A stretch of 64,000 bases of DNA from Erythrobacter sp. (GTDB taxonomy: Bacteria > Pseudomonadota > Alphaproteobacteria > Sphingomonadales > Sphingomonadaceae): contig NZ_CP050265.1 of NCBI RefSeq assembly GCF_011765465.1, forward strand, positions 992,001 to 1,056,000. Reading direction: 5' to 3'. The position numbers were made by a program, and so were the translations under genes. Shown here in pieces: positions 34,750 to 43,639 of this stretch. Each line of letters opens with the position of its first letter. Position 1 is the first letter of the stretch. A model generated the notes under the pieces. That model was not told the DNA's origin. It worked only from the letters and a program-made list of their open reading frames with translations, and did no database searches.

Positions 34750-37074
34750 ATGCGCCAGAAGGAACTCAGGCTTGCGCTCGTATGCTATGGCGGGGTCAGC
34801 CTCGCCGTCTATATGCACGGCGTCACGAAGGAAATCTGGCACCTCGCCCGCGCGAGCCGCGCTTTCCTGTCGCACCCCGACCAGTCGGACGAGCTGGACG
34901 GCGTGGCGCTCGTCTATCGCGGCCTGCTAGAAGAGATCGAGCGCGACCACGGCCTGCGCCTGCGCGTCCTGCCCGACATCCTGACCGGCGCAAGCGCGGG
35001 CGGGATCAACGCGGTCTTCCTCGCCCAGGCGATTCGTTCGGGCCACAGCCTCGAGCCGCTGACCGATCTCTGGCTCGAAAACGCGGACGTCTCGCGCCTG
35101 ACCGATCCCGATGCCGAGCCGCTCTGGCGCTATGCCAAGTTCTGGGCGCAGCCGATCGCCGAATGGTTCCTGACCCGCCCCGGCAACGCGGTAAGCGAAA
35201 GCGTCTCGCCCGAAACCCGCGCCGAGGTCCGCCACAAGGTCTCCCGCCTCGTGCGCGGGCGCTGGTTCAACCCGCCCTTTTCGGGCGATCGCTTCTCCGC
35301 CATGCTTTACGAAGCGCTGGCGAGCATGGCCGCGCAGCCGCCGGGGCCGGTGCTGCTGCCGCCGGGCCATCCGCTCGACCTTGCCGTGACGGCGACCGAT
35401 TTTCGCGGCCATGTCGAGCTGCTGCGGCTTCATTCGCCGGAAATCGCGCAGGAAACCGAACACCGGATGCCGATCTCCTTCCGCTCGAAAGCGGGCGAGA
35501 AACCCGGCGTGGGAGTCGCCGACCCGCTCGAACTGGTGCTCGCCGCGCGCGCGACGGCGAGCTTTCCGGGCGCGTTCCCGCCGCTCGAACTGGCCGAGGT
35601 CGACCGGCTCGCGGCATCGCAGGGGCATCACTGGGACAGCCGCGGCGCCTTCCTTGCGCGGATCATGCCGGGGCACGTCAAGAACGGGACGGTCGACGAA
35701 GTCGCGCTGATCGACGGGTCGGTGCTGGTCAACGCGCCTTTCGGCGCGGCCCTGCGCGCGCTTGGCGGGCGCGTCGCCCAGCGCGAGGTGGACCGCCGCT
35801 TCGTCTATATCGACCCGCGCCCCGACCGGGTCCGCGCGGTGAGCGAGGAAGCGGCCACTCCGGTCGGTTTTTTCGGAGCGATCTTCGGCTCGCTTTCGAC
35901 CATCCCGCGCGAACAACCGATCCGCGACGATCTCGAACGCATCGAGCAGCAATCGCGCGATGCCGCGCGCCTGCGCCGGATCGTGATGGGAATGCGGCCC
36001 GAGATCGACCGCGCGGTGGAGCGCCTGTTCGGGCGCACCTTCTTCCTCGACCGCCCGACCGCGCGGCGGCTCGCGAACTGGCGCGCGAAGGCGCACGAAG
36101 CGGCGGGCGCGCGCGCCGGGTATGCGTTTTCGGCCTATCTCCAGACCAAGTTCACCGCGCTGATCGACCGGCTCGCGCAATTGACTCTCAAGGCCGCGCC
36201 CGAACTCGGCCTTGGCGATGCGAGCCTTGTCGGCGACGTGCTGCGCGCCGAACTCGCCGCGCGCGGGCTGGACGCGCTGACGGGCGAGGATGGAACCGCG
36301 AGCGAGGCGGCCATCGCCTTCTTCCGCGCGCACGACATCGGTTTCCGCATCCGCCGCCTGCAGCTTCTCGCCCGCCGCCTGTCGCGCGACTGGGAAATCG
36401 ATCCCGAAATCCCCGATGACGCGCTCGACCGCGCGCGCGAGCGGATCTACGACATCCTCGCGCTCTATTACGCCGCCGACGACAGCGAGATGCTGAGCGC
36501 CGATTTCGCCGCTCTGGCTCGTAAGGTGCTCGACGAACCCGGCGCGGTGCTCGACCATCTCGCCGCGCGCCGCCTGCTGCCCGAAACCGACATCGAGGCG
36601 GAGGAAATGCTGATCGAGGCGCTCGAGGATATGCCACGCGGGCTGAAACGGCGGATGCTGCTGACCTATCTCGGCTTTCCCTTCTACGATGTCGCCACCC
36701 TGCCGCTGCTCCAGAGCGAGGGGCTCGACGAATACAACCCGGTCAAGGTCGACCGAATTTCGCCCGACGATGCCACCTCGATCCGCGAAGGGGGCACGCG
36801 GGCCACCTTGCGCGGGGTCGAATTCTACAATTTCGGGGCCTTCTTCAGCCGCTTCTACCGCGAGAACGACTACCTGTGGGGACGCCTGCACGGGGCCGAG
36901 CGGATGATCGACCTTGTCGCCTCGACGCTTGAGAGCGGCTTGCCGCCCGACACGACCCGCAGGTTCAAGCGCGCCGCCTTCCTCGCCATCCTCGACGAGG
37001 AAAGCGAGGCCGGGCGCTGCGGCGCGGGGCTGCTGGGGACGATCCGCGCCGAGGTCGAGGAAAGGCTCGGCTAG
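34750..37074 (+). CDS. Large patatin-related phospholipase-like protein
   Basis: The 774-residue protein begins RLALVCYGGVSLAVYMHG and has the lipase nucleophile motif GASAGGINA (Ser near 83) and the catalytic Asp in LIDGSVLVNAPFG near 322, forming the Ser-Asp dyad of patatin hydrolases. The oxyanion region is in CYGGVSLA. A long C-terminal part of about 400 residues, rich in Arg and acidic residues, has no recognised motif. This matches the large patatin-related family of proteobacteria, whose lipid substrate is unknown. It is cytoplasmic by sequence, with no signal peptide. It stands alone, facing dnaJ. Confidence 0.88.
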   Translation: MRQKELRLALVCYGGVSLAVYMHGVTKEIWHLARASRAFLSHPDQSDELDGVALVYRGLLEEIERDHGLRLRVLPDILTGASAGGINAVFLAQAIRSGHSLEPLTDLWLENADVSRLTDPDAEPLWRYAKFWAQPIAEWFLTRPGNAVSESVSPETRAEVRHKVSRLVRGRWFNPPFSGDRFSAMLYEALASMAAQPPGPVLLPPGHPLDLAVTATDFRGHVELLRLHSPEIAQETEHRMPISFRSKAGEKPGVGVADPLELVLAARATASFPGAFPPLELAEVDRLAASQGHHWDSRGAFLARIMPGHVKNGTVDEVALIDGSVLVNAPFGAALRALGGRVAQREVDRRFVYIDPRPDRVRAVSEEAATPVGFFGAIFGSLSTIPREQPIRDDLERIEQQSRDAARLRRIVMGMRPEIDRAVERLFGRTFFLDRPTARRLANWRAKAHEAAGARAGYAFSAYLQTKFTALIDRLAQLTLKAAPELGLGDASLVGDVLRAELAARGLDALTGEDGTASEAAIAFFRAHDIGFRIRRLQLLARRLSRDWEIDPEIPDDALDRARERIYDILALYYAADDSEMLSADFAALARKVLDEPGAVLDHLAARRLLPETDIEAEEMLIEALEDMPRGLKRRMLLTYLGFPFYDVATLPLLQSEGLDEYNPVKVDRISPDDATSIREGGTRATLRGVEFYNFGAFFSRFYRENDYLWGRLHGAERMIDLVASTLESGLPPDTTRRFKRAAFLAILDEESEAGRCGAGLLGTIRAEVEERLG

Positions 37075-37081
37075 GGCCGCC

Positions 37082-37105
37082 GCGAGGCTCCCTCAGCCTG
37101 CTCGC
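37082..37105. terminator. Hairpin between patatin gene and dnaJ
   Basis: AGGCT-CCCTC-AGCCT (37085-37099) forms a stem, and GCGAG/CTCGC (37082-37086 and 37101-37105) can extend it imperfectly. It lies between the convergent stop codons of the patatin gene and dnaJ. There is no T run on either strand, so it is only a candidate for a factor-assisted end. Confidence 0.3.
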
Positions 37106-37117
37106 CCACTCCCTCGC

Positions 37118-38266
37118 TCAGCCGCCGAAGGCATCCTTGAGTTTGGACAGGAAGCTGCGGCTTTCGGGGCATTCGTCGCCGGTTTCCGTTTCGCGGAAGG
37201 CTTGCAGGATTTCCTTCTGCTTGCGCGAGAGCTTCGTCGGGGTCTCGACCTTGATCTCGACCACGAGATCGCCGCGCCCGCGGCCCTGCAGAACCGGCAT
37301 CCCCGCGCCGCGCACGCGCAATTGCTTGCCCGACTGCATCCCGGCGGGAATGTCGATTGTGTTGGTGGACCCGTCGAGATCGGGAATTTCGACGCAGCCG
37401 CCGAGCGCCGCGGTGGTGAAGCTGATCGGCACGCGCGTCGCCAGCGTAGTGCCCTCGCGCTCGAACAGGTCGTGCGGCTTGACGTGGATGAAGATGTAGA
37501 GGTCGCCCGGAGGCGCGCCGCGCTGGCCGGCCTCGCCCTTGCCCGACAAGCGAATGCGCGTGCCGGTGTCGACGCCGGGCGGGATGTCGACCTTGAGCGC
37601 CTGCGGGCGGTCGACCCGGCCTTCACCGAGACAGTCGCTGCACGGATCCTCGATCACCACGCCGCGGCCCGCGCAGGTGGGGCATGGCCTCTCGACCACG
37701 AACAGACCCTGCTTCGCCCGCACCGCGCCCATGCCGCCGCACAGGTTGCACTGGCGCTCGCCCGTGCCGGGGGTCGCGCCGGTTCCGTCGCAGGTGTCGC
37801 AGGACTGGCTGACCTCGATCTCGATCTCGGTCGACTTGCCGTGGAACGCCTCCTCGAGCGTGACCTGCATATCGTAGCGCAGGTCCGCCCCGCGCCGTGC
37901 CTGCGGCCGACCTCCGCCGCGCGCGCCGCCGAAGGCGCTGCCGAAAATCGTCTCGAAGATGTCGCCGATATCGGCGAAGCCGTCCTGCCCGCCATAGCCG
38001 CCGCCAAAGCCGCCGCCGCCGCCGCTCATGCCCTGCGTAAAGGCTTCGTGGCCGTAGCGGTCGTAGGCCGCGCGCTTCTGCGGATCCTTGAGGCATTCGT
38101 AAGCCTCGCCCACCGCCTTGAAGCGCGCCTCGGCCTCGGCATCGCCCGGATTGCGGTCCGGGTGCCATTTCATCGCGAGCTTGCGATAGGCGCTCTTGAT
38201 CGTCGCGCCGTCGGCATCGCGCGACACGCCGAGCGTCTGGTAATAATCCATCTGTGTCTGAGACAT
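37118..38266 (-). CDS. dnaJ: Chaperone protein DnaJ (Hsp40)
   Basis: The 382-residue co-chaperone stimulates the DnaK ATPase. The J domain contains [16 protein letters not shown] with the HPD motif near residue 38. A Gly-rich segment ([13 protein letters not shown]) follows, then four zinc-binding repeats [24 protein letters not shown] and CSDCLGEG, and the two C-terminal substrate-binding domains. All elements of a type I DnaJ are present. It follows dnaK after 85 bases that contain a strong hairpin, which may lower its expression relative to dnaK. Confidence 0.96.
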   Translation of the reverse strand: MSQTQMDYYQTLGVSRDADGATIKSAYRKLAMKWHPDRNPGDAEAEARFKAVGEAYECLKDPQKRAAYDRYGHEAFTQGMSGGGGGFGGGYGGQDGFADIGDIFETIFGSAFGGARGGGRPQARRGADLRYDMQVTLEEAFHGKSTEIEIEVSQSCDTCDGTGATPGTGERQCNLCGGMGAVRAKQGLFVVERPCPTCAGRGVVIEDPCSDCLGEGRVDRPQALKVDIPPGVDTGTRIRLSGKGEAGQRGAPPGDLYIFIHVKPHDLFEREGTTLATRVPISFTTAALGGCVEIPDLDGSTNTIDIPAGMQSGKQLRVRGAGMPVLQGRGRGDLVVEIKVETPTKLSRKQKEILQAFRETETGDECPESRSFLSKLKDAFGG

Positions 38267-38289
38267 TGCGGTCCAGTCCCCGTCAAAGG

Positions 38290-38334
38290 CCCGCCGCCGA
38301 ACGCCTTACCTTGTGGCAAGGCGTCGGCGGCGGG
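38290..38334 (-). terminator. Strong hairpin between dnaK and dnaJ
   Basis: CCCGCCGCCGAACGCCTT (38290-38307) pairs with AAGGCGTCGGCGGCGGG (38318-38334) with a single bulge, giving about 17 base pairs and a 10-base loop. The minus-strand RNA has no long U run after it, so it is more likely an attenuator, a partial terminator or a block to RNA decay protecting the dnaK message than a full terminator. Confidence 0.5.
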
Positions 38335-38351
38335 GCGCTTTCCATAGGGGC

Positions 38352-40286
38352 TCAGCCCTTCTTGTCTTCGTCGACCTCGGAGAATTCGGCGTCGACCACG
38401 TCCTCATCGTCCGAGGAGGTGTCCGAAGCAGTCCCGGCCCCGGCGTCGCCGCCTTCGGCGGACGCGGCCTGCTCCTGCTCGTAGATCGCCTGGCCCATCT
38501 TCATGGCGAGCTGGCTCAGCGCCTCGCTCTTGGCGTTGATCGCGTCCGGATCGTCGCCTTCGAGCGCGGTCTTTACCTCGCCGATCGCGGCTTCGATCTC
38601 GCCCTTGAGCCCGGCGTCGATCTTGTCGCCGTTCTCCTCGAGCTGCTTTTCGGTCGCGTGGACGAGGCTGTCGGCCTGGTTGCGGGCCTCGGCCTGGGCG
38701 CGGCGCTTCTTGTCCTCCTCGGCGAACTTTTCGGCATCCTGGACCATCTGTTCGATGTCGCTGTCCGAAAGGCCGCCCGAAGCCTGGATCTTGATCGTCT
38801 GTTCCTTGCCCGTGCCCTTGTCCTTGGCCGAGACGGAGACGATGCCGTTCGCGTCGATGTCGAATGTGACTTCGATCTGCGGCACGCCGCGCGGCGCGGG
38901 CGGAATCCCGACGAGGTCGAAATTGCCGAGCAGCTTGTTGTCCGCGGCCATTTCTCGCTCGCCCTGGTAGACCTTGATCGTCACCGCGTTCTGGTTGTCC
39001 TCGGCGGTCGAATAGGTCTGGGTCTTCTTGGTCGGGATCGTCGTGTTGCGATCGATCATGCGGGTGAACACGCCGCCCAGCGTTTCGATGCCGAGCGAGA
39101 GCGGGGTCACGTCGAGCAGCAGCACGTCCTTGACGTCGCCCTGCAGCACGCCCGCCTGGATCGCCGCGCCCATGGCGACGACTTCATCCGGGTTCACACC
39201 GGTGTGCGGTTTCGAGCCGAAGAAGTTTTCGACCACTTCGCGCACCTTGGGCATCCGCGTCATGCCGCCGACGAGGATGACCTCGTCGATGTCGTCCTTG
39301 GATACGCCCGCATCCTGCATCGCCTTCTTGCACGGGTCGAGCGTGCGGTCGATCAGGCCACCGACCAGCTTTTCAAGATCGGCACGCGTGATCGTCTCGA
39401 CGAGGTGCAGCGGGGTGGAAGAACCCCCTTCCATGCGCGCGGTGATGAAGGGCAGGTTCACTTCGGTCGAAGCCGAGCTCGACAGCTCGATCTTCGCCTT
39501 TTCGGCTGCTTCCTTGAGACGCTGGAGCGCGAGCTTGTCGCTGCGCAGGTCCATGTTCTCCTTCTTCTTGAAGGCATCGGCGAGGTGTTCGACGATCGCG
39601 TTGTCGAAATCCTCACCGCCAAGGAAGGTGTCGCCATTGGTCGACTTCACCTCGAACACGCCGTCGCCGATCTCGAGGATCGAGACGTCGAAAGTGCCGC
39701 CGCCGAGGTCGTAGACCGCGATGGTCTTGCCGTCTTCCTTGTCGAGCCCGTAGGCGAGCGCCGCGGCGGTCGGCTCGTTGATGATGCGCAGCACTTCGAG
39801 CCCGGCGATCTGGCCTGCGTCCTTGGTCGCCTGGCGTTGCGCGTCGTTGAAGTATGCGGGCACGGTGATGACCGCCTGCGTCACGGTCTCGCCGAGATAG
39901 CTTTCGGCGGTTTCCTTCATCTTCTGCAGGATGAAGGCGGAAATCTGCGAGGGGCTGTATTCCTCGCCGCCGGCCTTGACCCAGGCATCTCCGTTCTTGC
40001 CCTTGGTGATGGTGTAGGGGACGATCTCCATGTCCTTCTTGGTCGTGGGATCGTCGAAGCGGCGCCCGATCAGGCGCTTGATCGCGAACAGCGTGTTGTC
40101 CGGGTTCGTCACCGCCTGACGCTTGGCCGGCTGGCCGATCAGGCGTTCGCCGTCCTTGGTGAAGGCGACGATCGAGGGCGTGGTGCGCGCCCCTTCGGAA
40201 TTTTCGATGACCTTGGGCTTGCCCCCGTCCATGACGGCCACGCACGAGTTCGTGGTGCCGAGGTCGATGCCGATTACTTTACCCAT
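38352..40286 (-). CDS. dnaK: Chaperone protein DnaK (Hsp70)
   Basis: The 644-residue Hsp70 binds unfolded polypeptides under ATP control. The ATPase domain begins [20 protein letters not shown] and contains [12 protein letters not shown] and the [11 protein letters not shown] signature. The substrate domain follows, with the [10 protein letters not shown] and the linker DVLLLDV, and a C-terminal lid ends in an acidic tail. I placed the start at 40286, which gives the normal MGKVIG N-terminus. The upstream region contains a near-perfect RpoH promoter. dnaJ follows, and the copper chaperone gene is divergent. Confidence 0.97.
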   Translation of the reverse strand: MGKVIGIDLGTTNSCVAVMDGGKPKVIENSEGARTTPSIVAFTKDGERLIGQPAKRQAVTNPDNTLFAIKRLIGRRFDDPTTKKDMEIVPYTITKGKNGDAWVKAGGEEYSPSQISAFILQKMKETAESYLGETVTQAVITVPAYFNDAQRQATKDAGQIAGLEVLRIINEPTAAALAYGLDKEDGKTIAVYDLGGGTFDVSILEIGDGVFEVKSTNGDTFLGGEDFDNAIVEHLADAFKKKENMDLRSDKLALQRLKEAAEKAKIELSSSASTEVNLPFITARMEGGSSTPLHLVETITRADLEKLVGGLIDRTLDPCKKAMQDAGVSKDDIDEVILVGGMTRMPKVREVVENFFGSKPHTGVNPDEVVAMGAAIQAGVLQGDVKDVLLLDVTPLSLGIETLGGVFTRMIDRNTTIPTKKTQTYSTAEDNQNAVTIKVYQGEREMAADNKLLGNFDLVGIPPAPRGVPQIEVTFDIDANGIVSVSAKDKGTGKEQTIKIQASGGLSDSDIEQMVQDAEKFAEEDKKRRAQAEARNQADSLVHATEKQLEENGDKIDAGLKGEIEAAIGEVKTALEGDDPDAINAKSEALSQLAMKMGQAIYEQEQAASAEGGDAGAGTASDTSSDDEDVVDAEFSEVDEDKKG

Positions 40287-40372
40287 TTCTACCCCATCCA
40301 TGCTGGTTGTTGGACACCGCCGTTTCGCGCCTCCCATCAAGCGGCAAGGCACAAGGCGGCTCGTTTCTGGGG

Positions 40373-40403
40373 CGGATATAGGAGCGGTTTCGCTTGGCAC
40401 AAG
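40373..40403 (-). promoter_or_regulatory. RpoH (sigma-32)-type promoter of dnaK
   Basis: On the minus strand CTTG (40403-40400) is followed by exactly 17 bases and then CCTATATCCG (40382-40373). This fits the alphaproteobacterial heat-shock consensus CTTG-N17/18-CYTATNTNNG at every specified position. It lies about 87 bases upstream of the dnaK ATG. No CIRCE element (TTAGCACTC..GAGTGCTAA) is seen here, so HrcA probably does not control this gene directly. Confidence 0.7.
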
Positions 40404-40451
40404 GCATGGGCCGCTTTAGTGCGTGCGGCGCACCACAGTGGGGAGAACACA

Positions 40452-40949
40452 GTGAATTCGAACGTGATGACAACCGCCCTTGCCGCCCCGGCCCTGCTCG
40501 CCGCTACGCTGGGCCTTTCGGCCTGTGCGGACGAGGCCGAGGCGCCCGCCGCAGCTCCGGCAGAAGGCACGATTGCCGGGATGGAAATCACCGATGCCCG
40601 GCTCGTCCTCGCCCCGGTCGAAGGCAATCCGGCGGCGGTCTATTTCAACCTTTCCTATGACGGGGAAAAGGGCCTTGCGATCCGCGATGCCGAAGTCGAG
40701 GGTGCGGGCTCGGCCGACATCCACGATGTCATGGAATACGACTTCAAGATGCAGATGAACACCTCCGCCCCGATCCCGCTGACCAAGGGGACCGAAGTCG
40801 CCTTCGAGCCGGGGGGCAAGCACATCATGGTGTTCGAGCCTTCGGACGCGCTCGCACCCGGCAGCACGGCCAAGGTCACGCTGATCCTCGCGGGCGGCGC
40901 GACCCACGAATTCGAGGCCGAGGTGCGCGAAGCCGGGGAAGAGCGCTGA
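40452..40949 (+). CDS. Lipoprotein copper chaperone, PCu(A)C family
   Basis: The 165-residue protein has a lipoprotein signal peptide with the lipobox LGLSAC near residue 25. The mature domain has the copper-binding pattern of PCu(A)C: HDVMEYDFKMQM and, later, GGKHIMVFEP, giving the His/Met ligands H(M)..M..H.M. Such proteins carry Cu(I) for CuA-site assembly of cytochrome oxidase. I took the GTG at 40452, which has GGGGAG about 8 bases upstream. A downstream ATG at 40467 would also leave a signal peptide. It is divergent from dnaK. Confidence 0.85.
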   Translation: MNSNVMTTALAAPALLAATLGLSACADEAEAPAAAPAEGTIAGMEITDARLVLAPVEGNPAAVYFNLSYDGEKGLAIRDAEVEGAGSADIHDVMEYDFKMQMNTSAPIPLTKGTEVAFEPGGKHIMVFEPSDALAPGSTAKVTLILAGGATHEFEAEVREAGEER

Positions 40950-41017
40950 CATCGCGCGCGGGCGGGAGCGGGGCGACGGGCTCCCTTCCCGCCTGCCCGA
41001 AAGGCGGCGCGCGCGCC

Positions 41018-41473
41018 CTGACGCCGGGCGAGGTCGACCTTGCGCGCGGCATATTCGGCGATGCGATCGATTACGGCGCGGTCGAGATCCGGCGGCGCAA
41101 GTGGTTCCCCTTCCAGCCGAAGCGGATCACCATGGCCCCGCGCGGCCACATCCATTTCCACCCCGAAGGCAGCGCCTATTGCGACGATTTCTCGCAAGAA
41201 GGCGTATTGCGGCAGGGGTTCCTGATCCACGAACTCACCCATGTCTGGCAGGCCCAGACGCGGGGAAGCTGGTATCTCGTCCTGAACCGCCATCCCTTCT
41301 GCCGCTACGACTATGCGCTGAGGCCGGGGCGGCCGCTCACTTTCTACGGGATCGAGCAGCAGGCCGAGATCGTGCGCCACGCCTTCCTGCTGCGACGCGG
41401 GGTCGGCCTTGCGGGGGTCGCGGACAAGGCCGCCTACGACGAACTCGTCCGCTTCCCCGGCGCGGCTCTCTAG
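41018..41473 (+). CDS. Conserved protein with HELTH zinc-like motif, start codon unclear
   Basis: The reading frame encodes a conserved sphingomonad protein of unknown function, sometimes labelled vgr-related in annotations, to my recollection. It contains IHELTHVWQAQTRG, an HExxH pattern like that of zinc peptidases, and a conserved HIHFHPEG. The first canonical start is an ATG at 41132, but the frame is open upstream and reads LTPGEVDLARGIFGDAIDYG, which looks conserved, from a CTG at 41018. No ATG, GTG or TTG precedes it back into the copper chaperone gene. A second CTG overlaps that gene's stop at 40946. The start given is a best guess. A frameshift near 40950 would be another explanation. 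Confidence 0.65.
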   Translation: MTPGEVDLARGIFGDAIDYGAVEIRRRKWFPFQPKRITMAPRGHIHFHPEGSAYCDDFSQEGVLRQGFLIHELTHVWQAQTRGSWYLVLNRHPFCRYDYALRPGRPLTFYGIEQQAEIVRHAFLLRRGVGLAGVADKAAYDELVRFPGAAL

Positions 41474-41479
41474 CGCGCG

Positions 41480-41770
41480 TCAGTAGCGCGGGTCGTCGGG
41501 GTAGCCGCGCCGCCCGAAACAGTCATCGTCGAGATATTCGTCGCGATAATATCCATCGCAGTCGTCATCCTTGTCGACGAAATAGCCCGCAAGGCCGCCC
41601 GCCGCCGCGCCCGCCAGCGCGTAGGTGGTGATGTCCTCGCCGGTGATCGCGGCCAGCCCCGCCCCGGCGGCAGCACCCGCAAGCCCGCCTTCCGCGGCGT
41701 AATTGTCGGCGCAGGCGCCGAGCGTGAGGGTGCTCGCCGCAAGCGCGGGGGCAAAAAGCAGCTTTTTCAT
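41480..41770 (-). CDS. Small glycine-zipper lipoprotein
   Basis: The 96-residue protein has a lipoprotein signal peptide with lipobox LTLGAC near residue 20. An Ala/Gly-rich core with repeated small residues (GGLAGAAAGAGLAA and LAGAAAGGLAGYF) resembles glycine-zipper membrane domains of the SmpA/OmlA-like and 17-kDa surface antigen group. The C-terminus is acidic and Tyr-rich. The function is unknown and it is probably an envelope component. It follows grpE on the same strand, with a strong hairpin between. Confidence 0.7.
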   Translation of the reverse strand: MKKLLFAPALAASTLTLGACADNYAAEGGLAGAAAGAGLAAITGEDITTYALAGAAAGGLAGYFVDKDDDCDGYYRDEYLDDDCFGRRGYPDDPRY

Positions 41771-41777
41771 GTGTCTC

Positions 41778-41811
41778 TCCGTAACAGCCCCCTGTTCGGG
41801 GGAATTACGGA
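41778..41811 (-). promoter_or_regulatory. Hairpin in the leader of the glycine-zipper gene
   Basis: TCCGTAA (41778-41784) and TTACGGA (41805-41811) pair perfectly, enclosing CCCCC/GGGGG (near 41788-41802) as a second stem. It lies between grpE and the lipoprotein gene at 41770. On the minus strand the distal arm ends in TTACGGA directly before GAGACAC-ATG, so part of the GGAGAG ribosome site lies in the stem. It might act as a terminator for grpE, a translation control or both. No U run follows. Confidence 0.4.
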
Positions 41812-41852
41812 TGAGGAGACGGGCTGGTTCCGCCTGGGATCGCGAGCCCGAC

Positions 41853-42452
41853 TCAATCCGGCTTCTTCGCCACGCCCACCATGGCGGGGCGCAACAGCCG
41901 GTCCTTGATCATCCAGCCCGACTGCATTTCCTGGACCACCGTGCCCGGTTCGTGCTCGTCGGTGGGGACTTCCATCATCGCCTGGTGCTGGTTCGGGTCA
42001 AGCGGCAGGCCCATCGCCGCGATGCGCTCGATGCCGTGGCTCTTGAAGACCTTCTCGAGCTCGCGCTGGGTCGCCTCGATCCCGATCACGAGACCCTTCA
42101 TCTTGTCGTCTTCGCGTAAGGACTCGGGGATGGCCTCGACCGCGCGGGCGAGGTTGTCGGCAACGCTCAGGATGTCGCGCGCGAAGGCGGTCGCGGCATA
42201 GTTGCGCGCGTCCTGGACGTCCTTTTCCATCCGGCGGCGCACGTTCTGCGTGTCGGCCTTGGCATAGAGCACGTCCTGCTTGGCCGCCTCGAGATCGCTG
42301 CGAAGCTGGGCGATGACCTCGGACAGGTCGTCGCCCTTGGCCTCATCGCCCTCGTCTTCGGCATTGTCGTGCGAATCCTTGAGGAATTCCTCGGGCACGC
42401 CTTTCAGTTCGGCTTCCGCCGCTTCGTCGCGCGGCTTGTCGTTCTCGTTCAT
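41853..42452 (-). CDS. grpE: Nucleotide exchange factor GrpE
   Basis: The 199-residue co-chaperone releases ADP from DnaK. The acidic N-terminus is followed by a long coiled-coil (about 45-100, with RSDLEAAKQDVLYAKADTQ) and the beta domain ending with GTVVQEMQSGWMIKDRLLRPAMVGVA, the family signature. I placed the start at the ATG at 42452. A TTG two codons earlier is possible. It follows hrcA by 34 bases, so the two form the usual heat-shock pair. dnaK lies 1.6 kb away on the same strand. Confidence 0.95.
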   Translation of the reverse strand: MNENDKPRDEAAEAELKGVPEEFLKDSHDNAEDEGDEAKGDDLSEVIAQLRSDLEAAKQDVLYAKADTQNVRRRMEKDVQDARNYAATAFARDILSVADNLARAVEAIPESLREDDKMKGLVIGIEATQRELEKVFKSHGIERIAAMGLPLDPNQHQAMMEVPTDEHEPGTVVQEMQSGWMIKDRLLRPAMVGVAKKPD

Positions 42453-42486
42453 TTCCAAGTGCTTCCAGCCTGTATGTAATGATGCT

Positions 42487-43530
42487 TCAAGCTATGCGCC
42501 GGCCCAGCGACCGCGCCGTGAAATCCACCATGGGGACCACGCGCGCGTAATTCAACCGCGTCGGCCCGATCACGCCGAGCACGCCGAGCACCCTGCCCTC
42601 GCGGTCGCGATAGGGCGAGGCGATGACCGAGGAGCCAGACAGGCCGAACAGGCGGTTTTCCGAGCCGATGAAGATGCGCGTCGCCTCCGCCTCGCGCGCG
42701 CTTTCGAGCAGGGCAGCGACCGATTGCTTGTCCTCGAGGTCCTCGAGCAGCGAGCGCACCCGTTCAAGATCCTCCAGTGCCGCCTCGTCGAGCAGGTTCG
42801 CCGCCCCGCGCACGATGAGGACCGGGCGCTGCTCGCTGTCCTCGCTCCACACGGCAAGCCCGCGCTCGACAAGGTCGCGGCTGGCTTCGTCGAGCTGGCT
42901 TTTGCCGGCGCCGATTTCGGCGCGCATCGCCTGCGCCGCCTCGGCCAGCGTGCGCCCCGAAAGCCGCGCTGTGACATAATTCGACACGCGATCGAACGTG
43001 CCGGGATCGAGCGCGGCGCCAAGGTCGAACACGCGGTTCTCGACCCCGCCGTCCTCCCCCACCAGAACGGCGAGCGCCCTGCCCTGCCCGAGATCGACGA
43101 GGCTGAACTGGGCGAGCCGCTGTTCGCGCGCCGGGACCAGCACCATCCCCGCCGCCCCCGACAGGTCGGACAACAGCGCGCTTGCCTGGTGCAGCGCCTG
43201 TTCGACCGGCCCGCCGCCCGCAAGCCGCGCCTCGATCCGGGCCTGCTCCTCCTCGGTCGGCTCGCTCATCCGCATCATCCCGTCGACGAAGATGCGCAAT
43301 CCTGCTTCGGTCGGCATCCGTCCCGCGCTGGTATGCGGCGCGGCGAGCAGGCCGAGCCGTTCGAGGTCGGCCAGCACCGAGCGGATCGAGGCGGGCGAGA
43401 GGTTGAGCGTCCCGTCGCTCGCAAGCGTCTTGGAGCCCACCGGCTGGCCGGAATCGAGATAGCCCTCGACGACGAGCCGGAAGATTTCGCGGGCGCGGTC
43501 GGTCAGTTCGGTGATCGGGGGCGATGCCAT
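42487..43530 (-). CDS. hrcA: Heat-inducible transcription repressor HrcA
   Basis: The 347-residue repressor binds CIRCE elements of chaperone operons and needs GroE for activity. The N-terminal winged helix contains LTDRAREIFRLVVEGYLDSGQPVGSKTLA, followed by LSPASIRSVLADLERLGLL. The GAF-like inserted domain and the C-terminal segment with GVIGPTRLNYARVVPMVDF are present. I saw no CIRCE element in the window, so its targets, presumably groESL, are elsewhere. It leads the hrcA-grpE unit and is divergent from rph, with 109 bases between. Confidence 0.95.
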   Translation of the reverse strand: MASPPITELTDRAREIFRLVVEGYLDSGQPVGSKTLASDGTLNLSPASIRSVLADLERLGLLAAPHTSAGRMPTEAGLRIFVDGMMRMSEPTEEEQARIEARLAGGGPVEQALHQASALLSDLSGAAGMVLVPAREQRLAQFSLVDLGQGRALAVLVGEDGGVENRVFDLGAALDPGTFDRVSNYVTARLSGRTLAEAAQAMRAEIGAGKSQLDEASRDLVERGLAVWSEDSEQRPVLIVRGAANLLDEAALEDLERVRSLLEDLEDKQSVAALLESAREAEATRIFIGSENRLFGLSGSSVIASPYRDREGRVLGVLGVIGPTRLNYARVVPMVDFTARSLGRRIA

Positions 43531-43639
43531 GCCTGTTAGCTAGGAAAATCGGAGGCGAAACTCAATTTGTCTCGGCCCCGGGTTGCCGCGGGGCCGCGAT
43601 TGCGCCAAGCGCGGGCCAGACCAAACGACAGGAGCTTTC

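Noticed and set aside
43531..43639. CIRCE element in the hrcA-rph intergenic region
   Set aside because: No TTAGCACTC..GAGTGCTAA pattern is present here or anywhere else I looked in the window.
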